This document shows positions 23,283 to 28,661 of a DNA stretch of 28,661 nt, one piece after another. Source of the stretch: WYZ-LMO8 sp964586135 (GTDB lineage: Archaea; Thermoproteota; Methanomethylicia; Nezhaarchaeales; WYZ-LMO8); NCBI GenBank assembly GCA_964586135.1, contig CAZPGS010000004.1:1-28661 (forward strand), written 5' to 3'. The notes below the pieces were generated by a model. It was not told the DNA's origin. It saw only the letters and a program-made list of their open reading frames with translations, and made no database searches. Position 1 is the stretch's first letter. Each line of letters begins with the position of its first letter. The position numbers and the translations under genes were made by a program.

Positions 23283-24413
23283 CTATGGCATTGGAAGCCC
23301 CACATTGGCGATGAGGAGAAAGAGCGAGAAGGCTCCAAGCACATTCGCAACTAAATCGATCAATTTCTTGTTATTCTTCAGAGGGCCCTCTAGGAGGGCC
23401 CTCACGAAGCCAGAGCCGTCTAAGAGGGGTATGGGGAGCATGTTTATCATGGCCACGCTAAAGGACAATACCGTGAGCCAGTGGAGCGTCGACGTCCAGT
23501 GTAAGTAGGCTTGCCCCCTCAGCCAAGGTATCGTCGAAGGGTGGTACTCAGCTATGCTTACCCCTAAGTAAGACCTCGAGCTGTTACTCGGATGAGGGGC
23601 TGTTCTGAGTCTAAGCACAACAGACTCTCCGTCTCTCAAGACTGTCACGTTTACCTCCGTTCCTGGCGCCGTCGCGCTCAGGACCGCGTTCAAGTCGCTT
23701 ATGTTGCGTATCTCGTGACCGTCGACGGCCACTATCACGTCCCAGCTCTTCAACGATCCGTGAGCTGGATAGCCCTCTTGGGTATCGAGCACCAGAACCC
23801 CTTGCGGGCTTGAGGAAATCGTTAAAATCGAGAGGGCCATCGCCAGCAAGAAGAGCAAGAAATTGGAGAAAGAGCCCGAGGCGTAGACCCTCATCTTCGA
23901 TATCGGCTTACTCTTTTTGAAGGCCTCCTCGTCTGCTTCGACGAAGCCCCCAGGAATTATGGCCGCCAGGAAGAAGCCGAAGCTCTTAATCGGCACCCTC
24001 TCGCTGCCGAATGTTATGGCGTGAAAGGCCTCGTGGACCGTTATGATTATGGCAACGGCCACGACGAAATATGGCACTGCGTCCCACTCGATCGTGAAGC
24101 CCGGGACTACGACGTATAGGCTGGGCTGAGAGGGCCTTGCTATCCTTGCCATCAAGCTCGTGATTAAGAAGTGGAAGGCAAAGGCCGTCAGCCCTCCCGA
24201 GACGAGGACCCCCACGTTAGACACGATCCTCCAAGCCCTTGAGTTAGCAGAGCCCATGGCTTGGAGCTTTCCTGCCATACTCTTCGACTTCGCGATTAGC
24301 AAGAAGGGCTTGAGGGAGAAGCCGTATCTCTTGAGGTTCAAAAACTTATACGCCAGCGTGACGATGGCCCAGAGGCCTGAGAAGATCACGAGCCCCAGTA
24401 GTACTCGCTCCAA
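23283..24413 (-). CDS. M50-family membrane zinc protease with PDZ domain (site-2 protease-like)
   Basis: A 376-residue integral membrane protein. Hydrophobic segments occur near residues 5-22 and 65-85 and around the zinc motif HEAFH (127-131) in ITVHEAFHAITFG. The second metal motif is NMLPIPLLDG with Asp332. A PDZ domain occupies about residues 202-270 (GYPAHGSLKSWDVIVAVDG). This is the regulated intramembrane proteolysis/RseP-like architecture. TTG 24413 is chosen: GGAG lies 9 nt upstream and the protein then begins with a membrane segment. The longer frame (to 24512) runs into the SRP RNA gene. It precedes the tRNA thiolase gene by 11 nt. Confidence 0.82.
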   Translation of the reverse strand: MERVLLGLVIFSGLWAIVTLAYKFLNLKRYGFSLKPFLLIAKSKSMAGKLQAMGSANSRAWRIVSNVGVLVSGGLTAFAFHFLITSLMARIARPSQPSLYVVVPGFTIEWDAVPYFVVAVAIIITVHEAFHAITFGSERVPIKSFGFFLAAIIPGGFVEADEEAFKKSKPISKMRVYASGSFSNFLLFLLAMALSILTISSSPQGVLVLDTQEGYPAHGSLKSWDVIVAVDGHEIRNISDLNAVLSATAPGTEVNVTVLRDGESVVLRLRTAPHPSNSSRSYLGVSIAEYHPSTIPWLRGQAYLHWTSTLHWLTVLSFSVAMINMLPIPLLDGSGFVRALLEGPLKNNKKLIDLVANVLGAFSLFLLIANVGLPMP

Positions 24414-24476
24414 CGACTCACGCTCCGATTTAGAGCAAAGAGACGCTCCACTAGGACTTAATTGTTGCGAGTGTAT

Positions 24477-24803
24477 TGGGCACGGCGGCCCTCGACAATG
24501 GACCCGGTCCACCCGAGCCCTGCTCCCAGCCCCTCTCTCGGCCCCGTCGACCCATGAACGACGCTGCCCGGCCTTAAGGCCGCTCCCTCCCGGGCCTAAC
24601 CTGGTTCGGCCGGTGAGGGGGTTCGCGTCCCCCCTACGGGGGAGCTACCCCCTACAGCGCCCCCATGGGGCGGAGCATCATAGTTTAGGGCCGGGGAGGA
24701 TCTCGGGCTTTCCGAGCCGCTTGTCGGGGTTACTGCCCCCGCCATGCGGCCGTTTGCGGTTACAGGGGAGGCCGAGCCCCCCGGGCCTACCCGCCGTGCC
24801 CAG
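24477..24803 (-). ncRNA. Signal recognition particle 7S RNA
   Basis: About 327 nt, the usual archaeal size. The 5' and 3' ends pair perfectly (CTGGGCACGGCGG near 24803 with CCGCCGTGCCC near 24477), forming terminal helix 1. The conserved helix 8 core is readable on the minus strand at about 24578-24611: CCGAACCAGGTTAGGCCCGG, then a purine-rich GGGAGGGAGC strand, the SRP54-binding elements. The region is more GC-rich than the flanks. It recruits SRP54 and SRP19 for membrane protein targeting. It lies between ribK and the M50 gene on the same strand, but has its own promoter. End positions are estimated from pairing. Confidence 0.92.
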
Positions 24804-24823
24804 CTACTAATTGTCAGGTCGAG

Positions 24824-24831
24824 CTATTAAG
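24824..24831 (-). promoter_or_regulatory. Promoter (TATA box) of SRP RNA
   Basis: CTTAATAG on the minus strand is centred about 26 bp before the predicted 5' end at 24803. It lies in the short spacer after the ribK stop, so SRP RNA need not depend on read-through from ribK. Confidence 0.55.
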
Positions 24832-24850
24832 CTTAATCGCATCGAGGGGT

Positions 24851-25576
24851 CTAAGCTAAATAGACCTCCACTGAAACCCTGTCTCCATCCTTCAGGTTCA
24901 GTACTTGGCGCAACTTAACGGGGGCTATCACTTCCAACGTGTCGCGCCCGTAATGAGTCCTCTCTATGAACAGGACCGCCGCGTCGATGTCGTGGACCTT
25001 TGCCTTAAAGGCCTTTACGGACCCGTAAGTCCTCCTCCCGTCGCTGAACCCTCTGATCAATATCCCAGCTCTATGGCTCAAGACTTCTCTGAAATACATG
25101 TCTGAAGGGTCCGTCAGCTTGAGGTTCAGCGTACCGGGGTAGGGGTCAAAGCCCAGCTTCTCTATGATCTGCGTCTTGTAGCCGTCGAGGCTCACGTAGT
25201 AAGCCCCTTCGCCGAAGCCGGTAAACACCTCCCCCGATATTACCACGCTCTTTAAAGCCTCGCTCAGCGAGGCATGTAGGGTTACGTAGACGGCCATGAG
25301 CTTTCGAGCCCCCTCTTCCGTTATCACTATTGTTTGGCCTCTCCTGCCAACACCCCTCTTGATGTACCCCTTGGCCTCGAGCCCCGATATCCTTCGCGAG
25401 GCCGTTTGTTGAGAAGTTCCCAGCTCTTTGGCCAGCTCAAACGTGTTTATGAACACGGCCTTCCTCAAAGCCCCCAGCTTAGCTAAGTGGAGCAAGGCGA
25501 ACCAGAGGTCTGGGTCTATCTTGGACAAGTCGGCGACGTCTCTCTTCGCGGCGTCGATGCTACTTCGACCCTCCAA
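24851..25576 (-). CDS. ribK: CTP-dependent riboflavin kinase with N-terminal HTH
   Basis: A 241-residue protein. Residues about 20-100 form a winged helix-turn-helix domain (ELAKELGTSQQTASRRISGLEAKGYI). Residues about 115-241 form the archaeal RibK barrel (GEVFTGFGEGAYYVSL, LGFDPYPGTLNLKL, SHRAGILIRGF), which makes FMN from riboflavin using CTP. The HTH fusion is common in archaeal RibK and suggests the protein may also regulate transcription. The start is TTG 25576, after GGAGG with 9 nt spacing. The gene overlaps endonuclease V by 17 nt and is last in the sepS-endonuclease V-ribK operon. Confidence 0.9.
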   Translation of the reverse strand: MEGRSSIDAAKRDVADLSKIDPDLWFALLHLAKLGALRKAVFINTFELAKELGTSQQTASRRISGLEAKGYIKRGVGRRGQTIVITEEGARKLMAVYVTLHASLSEALKSVVISGEVFTGFGEGAYYVSLDGYKTQIIEKLGFDPYPGTLNLKLTDPSDMYFREVLSHRAGILIRGFSDGRRTYGSVKAFKAKVHDIDAAVLFIERTHYGRDTLEVIAPVKLRQVLNLKDGDRVSVEVYLA

Positions 25577-26258
25577 GGCTATTAGCCTCCTTGTTGGCTT
25601 CCACGTGAGCTGAGTAGAGCGGGAGGGGGAGCTTGAGCCCTCTCTTGATGCAGGACTTCGTGAGCTCTAAAGACGTCTCTAGGCTGACCCTGTGGCCCAC
25701 GCTTATGCAAATGGGCCTGAAGCGCTTGTCGCTCTTGTAGAGGTACCCTATGACCTCTTCGCGCCCCTCAACGCAATCAACGAGCTCCACGTAGCCGACG
25801 TCTGTGAGAGGGCGCTTGGGCCTTCCGCATAGGACGCTCTGTGCGATGCCTATCGTGGGTATGTCCGCAACGACACCCAAGTGGGAGGCTAGGCCGAACC
25901 TCCTCGGGTGGGCTATCCCTTGACCATTGACGAATAGAATCGTCGGTCTGATATTCACCTTTGAGAGCGCTTCCATCAATGGCTTCACCTCTCTAAAGGA
26001 TAGGAAGGTCGGGATGTAAGGGAAGGAGTGTTTGACCATCGCTGTCCTCCTCTCTAATGAGGAGAGAGAGGGGTATTCGTAAACCGTTATGCAGCCGATT
26101 GCGAAGTCCCCCCTCCAAGCGACGTCGGCCCCTCCAACCGTCCTTATTGGCCCCTCGAAATCGTCGTGGATCTTCACCTTGAGAGTTAAGAGCCTTTGAG
26201 CGTGCTCTGCTCGCTCCAGGGAGAAGTTGCTTGGAAGCGAGCGGAGCATGGAACTCAT
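25560..26258 (-). CDS. nfi: Endonuclease V (deoxyinosine repair)
   Basis: A 232-residue nuclease that nicks DNA (or RNA) near deaminated adenine. Family segments visible are the catalytic-Asp motif VGGADVAW near residue 43, FLSFREVKPL near 86, FVNGQGIAHPRRFGLASHLGV near 109-128 and DIPTIGIAQS near 132. The C-terminal SVGHRVSLETSLELT is typical, including the DNA-binding His. Length matches archaeal Nfi (about 220). The ATG start overlaps the sepS stop (ATGA, 26255-26258), and the 3' end overlaps the start of ribK. This is a repair function embedded in an operon of unrelated genes. Confidence 0.92.
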   Translation of the reverse strand: MSSMLRSLPSNFSLERAEHAQRLLTLKVKIHDDFEGPIRTVGGADVAWRGDFAIGCITVYEYPSLSSLERRTAMVKHSFPYIPTFLSFREVKPLMEALSKVNIRPTILFVNGQGIAHPRRFGLASHLGVVADIPTIGIAQSVLCGRPKRPLTDVGYVELVDCVEGREEVIGYLYKSDKRFRPICISVGHRVSLETSLELTKSCIKRGLKLPLPLYSAHVEANKEANSLGGSK

Positions 26259-27868
26259 CTCTCCGATACCTTGGCCCTGACGGCTAGGAAAACCGGCCCT
26301 CTCACATCTATGACCTTCCTATTTTCGCTTATGTACTTCCTAGCGACCTCGCCTATCTCTATGTTTATGTCGCTCGGCAACTTCGCGACCCTCACCCTGA
26401 CGTCGACTTCGCCTGCGCCCGCTAGGCAAGTAGCCTCTATCCTCGCCGCCGCCAGTGCAGCAAAGGAGTCTACGTACCTTATCCCGGTTCTAAATCCTTT
26501 CAGTCGAGCCTCCTCTATTAAGGGGCTAGTTATCGATTGCGCTTGCGACGGCGGTATCCCGATGACGTTACCTTCGTAGACTACTATTTCGTTGAAGGCT
26601 GCGGGGCCAGCCAGCTTAACCCCCGGGTCTCTCTCGTAGACGTAGACCTCTACGTGCTTCCCGATGAGGCTTCCCTCATAGACCTTGAACTCGCACGGGC
26701 TCGGAGCCTCGGCGTAGTGCTCAAAGGCCTTGACTATAGCCTCGGCGAGTCGCCATCCAGCCTGGGTCTCCGGCTTGTGTTGCAGGGATATCTGCTTGGC
26801 TATCTCGTGGTCTCCCAAAAACCACTTGCCGTAAAACTGCGGGTAGACCAGTTCCCTGACGTCCTTGTAGCCGTAAAGTGCCATGGCGACCCTTTCGACG
26901 CCTATGCCGACGTTCAGGACCGGGTACTCTATCTCGTAGTTGGCCAAGGCCACTGGACTGTAGATGCCGTAGTTAGCGACCTCGATCCAGTCGCCGTCGG
27001 ACTTGACGTACAGCTCGTACTCAGTGCCAGGGGCGTAGTACTTCGCTGTGACGGGCTTCTTGACCACTTTGAACTCCTTGAAGCCTAAGCTCTCCAGGAC
27101 TGCTTGAGCTATGTCCTTCCCGTCGTCTGGCACGACGTCCTCGTCCACGACGACGCAGGAGGCCGCCCTGTGGGTCCTGAGGTGGGTCTCGTCTTCGTAC
27201 TGCTCTCTCCGGACCCTAGCGTCGACGGAGAATAGCTTTATCGGCCTAGGCCTCTTGTGCTGTAGGGCCGCTACCGTTAAGAACCAAGCGGTCGTCATAT
27301 GGGACCTCAGGGTCAGTCTCGTAGGCTCGGGCCTCAGATCTTTAAACTCCGGAAAGACGTCCCACAATATCCTCATCGCCGTTGTGTCCTCAACGCCCAA
27401 GGCCTTGCTCATTTCCTCTATTAAGTCGTCGCCTGCTATCTGGCCCTTCTTGTAGTTATGCAACACTTGTTGGAGTTGCTGGACTTTGTCGGAGGTCAGG
27501 TCAGCGACGTATTTTTTAAGCATCTCGACTTTTTCCTTGCTCAGCCCAACGTCTGGCCTAGGAAGGACGGCCAAGTAATAGCACCTATCCAGTATCGCTA
27601 AGGCCTCGGGGCCGTACTGCTTTTTCACGTCCTCCTCTTCAACAATGAGTGGGTTCACGACTTCTTCGAAGCCCAGATTTAAGAAGGCCCGCCTCAGCCT
27701 CTGACAGACTTCGTAAACTGGATGGGGCCTGCCGATCCCGTAACTCAATATGTCCTTGGGCTTGAGCCTCTTGGTCGGGATTAGCTTACCGTAAGCAATC
27801 CAAGCTTCCTCAAAGTTCTCCTTAGACTTAGCTAAGATGTCTTTTACCGGGAGCTTAACCATATGCAT
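26255..27868 (-). CDS. sepS: O-phosphoseryl-tRNA(Cys) synthetase (SepRS)
   Basis: A 537-residue class II aminoacyl-tRNA synthetase, the exact size of known SepRS. It attaches O-phosphoserine to tRNA-Cys, the first step of the indirect cysteine pathway completed by SepCysS. Diagnostic segments are IGRPHPVYE near 45, QYGPEALAILDRCYYLA near 84-100, LPRPDVGLS near 102, the phosphate-binding LRSHMTTAWFLTV at 187-199, the motif 2 region FSVDARVRREQYEDETHLRTHRAASC at 213-238 and motif 3 NVGIGVERVAM at 319-329. Superficial annotation as PheRS alpha is possible, but these segments distinguish it. ATG 27868 is used; an in-frame ATG at 27862 is an alternative. It heads the operon with endonuclease V and ribK. 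SepCysS is not in the window. Confidence 0.94.
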   Translation of the reverse strand: MHMVKLPVKDILAKSKENFEEAWIAYGKLIPTKRLKPKDILSYGIGRPHPVYEVCQRLRRAFLNLGFEEVVNPLIVEEEDVKKQYGPEALAILDRCYYLAVLPRPDVGLSKEKVEMLKKYVADLTSDKVQQLQQVLHNYKKGQIAGDDLIEEMSKALGVEDTTAMRILWDVFPEFKDLRPEPTRLTLRSHMTTAWFLTVAALQHKRPRPIKLFSVDARVRREQYEDETHLRTHRAASCVVVDEDVVPDDGKDIAQAVLESLGFKEFKVVKKPVTAKYYAPGTEYELYVKSDGDWIEVANYGIYSPVALANYEIEYPVLNVGIGVERVAMALYGYKDVRELVYPQFYGKWFLGDHEIAKQISLQHKPETQAGWRLAEAIVKAFEHYAEAPSPCEFKVYEGSLIGKHVEVYVYERDPGVKLAGPAAFNEIVVYEGNVIGIPPSQAQSITSPLIEEARLKGFRTGIRYVDSFAALAAARIEATCLAGAGEVDVRVRVAKLPSDINIEIGEVARKYISENRKVIDVRGPVFLAVRAKVSER

Positions 27869-27885
27869 CCACTTGCCTTAAGCCC

Positions 27886-27950
27886 CTGTCCCTAGGCTGG
27901 GGATTCCAAGCCGTAGGTCGGTCGAGTCATTAACGAGCCACTTAGGACAG
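27886..27950. other. Imperfect palindromic element in the sepS leader region
   Basis: CTGTCC at 27886-27891 and GGACAG at 27945-27950 are perfect inverted repeats enclosing a second small stem (CCTAGGCT paired with AGCCGTAGG at 27891-27918). The element lies 18-82 bp upstream of sepS, and GATAAATGT (27950-27958) just beyond may be the TATA box. It could be a structured leader or a small RNA; I do not recognise a known family. The rest of 27951-28081 shows no gene. Confidence 0.3.
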
Positions 27951-28081
27951 ATAAATGTTGTTGTGTCAAGGGTGCCAAGCCAGCATCCCCTATCGCTTAG
28001 GGCGGCTTAACAAGCTCGCCACACCAGTGAGGCTATGTCGCTAAAGGCCTTGAGGACGTGGCCGAGGCTATTGCGTGAAGG

Positions 28082-28155
28082 CGGGCCCGGCGGGATTTGA
28101 ACCCGCGACCACCCGGTTAAGAGCCGGGCGCTCTACCGTGCTGAGCTACGGGCCC
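28082..28155 (-). tRNA. tRNA-Lys (anticodon CUU)
   Basis: A 74-nt cloverleaf on the minus strand: acceptor GGGCCCG/CGGGCCC, D arm GCTC-AGCACGGTA-GAGC, anticodon stem CCCGG/CCGGG with loop CTCTTAA (anticodon CTT) and T arm GCGGG-TTCAAAT-CCCGC. The discriminator base is G. CCA is not encoded. No intron. Promoter box CTTTTAAAAGG lies immediately upstream. Confidence 0.96.
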
Positions 28156-28176
28156 ATGCTTAGGCTCTCTAGGTCT

Positions 28177-28187
28177 CTTTTAAAAGG
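28177..28187 (-). promoter_or_regulatory. Promoter (TATA box) of tRNA-Lys
   Basis: The palindromic CTTTTAAAAGG is centred 26-27 bp from the first tRNA base (28155), the canonical archaeal spacing. Confidence 0.6.
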
Positions 28188-28194
28188 TTTATTC

Positions 28195-28555
28195 TCAACG
28201 CCCTCCCCTATTACTCGCAAGGCTTGGCCTAATATTTTCAAGCGCTTTCTTCAATGCGTCCTTGGAGGTACTAGCACGTTCGCCTTAGGCCCGTTCACAG
28301 CAAACGTCGGAGCCTATGTGATCCGAAGGGCAGTACCCATCGCGCGAGCGTCGTGGCTTCGAAGCTCAAACTCACCAGATTTCTGCTCTATCCACCAATT
28401 GTCGAGCAATCGGAGAGGCCCCGTCTTAAAACCCTCATCGTCGTATCGCTTCACTGAGGTAAGCCAAGGCCGTATCGAGAAATCACGATCCAACGCGACG
28501 ATAGCTCACTCATAGGGCCAACATAGGCCTTGGGCTTTGAGGTCTTGCGGTCATC
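28195..28555 (-). pseudogene. Possible decayed minus-strand gene next to tRNA-Lys, unidentified
   Basis: No intact gene is present from 28160 to the window end. On the minus strand, several stretches look protein-like but lie in different frames with stops between them. One frame is open at 28555-28454 (KPKAYVGPMSELSSRWIVIS). A second is open at 28505-28317 (DDEGFKTGPLRLLDNWW, then FELRSHDARAMGTALRI). After one TAG it continues in the same frame (APTFAVNGPKANVLVPP). A final stretch in another frame ends at 28195 (KDALKKALENIRPSLASN). Read consecutively they resemble one gene broken by at least two frameshifts and a stop. I do not recognise the protein. Sequencing error or chance opening are alternatives. 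Confidence 0.3.
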
Positions 28556-28661
28556 TTATGCTTCAGACGCGATACTCCCACCACGCGATTAGGCACGCTT
28601 TAGTAGTTAGCGTATAGCTTGACATAGAGTTGTAGGGGACAGAAGCGCTTATTAAGTCGGT

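Noticed and set aside
24414..24512. N-terminal extension of the M50 protease
   Set aside because: It would run into the SRP RNA, and its residues are not family-like. TTG 24413 with GGAG upstream gives a better start.
24160..24810. Plus-strand 216-codon open frame across the SRP RNA and the start of the M50 gene
   Set aside because: It is antisense to a structured RNA and a membrane protein gene, and its Pro/Arg-rich translation reflects GC-rich hairpins.
26255..27868. Phenylalanyl-tRNA synthetase alpha subunit
   Set aside because: Length, the LRSHMTT phosphate-binding segment and the C-terminal domain match SepRS, and no beta subunit gene is adjacent.
28075..28515. Plus-strand 146-codon open frame beginning in tRNA-Lys
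   Set aside because: Its first part (GPAGFEPATTRLRAGRSTVLSYGP) is the well-known artefact of translating a tRNA gene antisense, and the rest has no recognisable pattern.
1..28661. CRISPR arrays, insertion sequences, rRNA genes, replication origin
   Set aside because: No regularly spaced repeats, transposase motifs, rRNA segments or origin-type repeat clusters were seen.

Overview
The window reads as a moderately GC-rich archaeal chromosome segment. Signs of this are promoters with TATA-like boxes about 26 bp upstream of start sites, GTG/TTG starts, GGAGG-type ribosome binding sites mixed with near-leaderless genes, an archaeal 7S SRP RNA, ribosomal protein S27ae, archaeal-type ThrRS, CTP-dependent riboflavin kinase and O-phosphoseryl-tRNA synthetase (SepRS). 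The gene set combines a complete tetrahydromethanopterin (H4MPT) C1 branch with SepRS and other genes common in the TACK superphylum. I infer an anaerobic, probably thermophilic TACK-lineage archaeon related to methanogens or Wood-Ljungdahl CO2 fixers. No methyl-CoM reductase, Mtr or CODH/ACS gene is present here, so methanogenesis itself cannot be claimed.

Region 1 (11-11057) is a C1-metabolism island. MfnE and MfnF (methanofuran synthesis) are on the minus strand, followed on the plus strand by a HisA-related protein, Mch and Mer. A minus-strand operon mtd-fwdDB-fwdA-fwdC and a divergent ftr follow. Together Fwd, Ftr, Mch, Mtd and Mer interconvert CO2 and methyl-H4MPT. The FwdD and FwdB subunits are fused in one polypeptide, and no FwdE/F/G/H-type electron-transfer subunit is encoded nearby.

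Region 2 (11035-15282) is a tight minus-strand operon: isochorismatase-like hydrolase, S27ae (a 57-residue gene easily missed), M20 deacylase, HIT protein, a RimK-type ATP-grasp ligase (MptN/CofF-like) and a divergent CofE-like ligase. The last two probably act on glutamylated C1/hydride cofactors.

Region 3 (15329-21281) lies on the plus strand: a Cys-rich unknown protein, a sugar nucleotidyltransferase, full-length ThrRS, a small unknown protein overlapping a bifunctional NAD(P)H-hydrate repair enzyme, and a single-domain KaiC-like ATPase.

Region 4 (21278-28155) lies on the minus strand: a radical SAM protein translationally coupled to a TtuA/Ncs6-type tRNA thiolase, an M50 membrane protease, SRP RNA with its own promoter, the operon sepS-endonuclease V-ribK, and tRNA-Lys(CUU).

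Region 5 (28195-28661) has no intact gene, only broken minus-strand open stretches that may be a decayed gene beside the tRNA.
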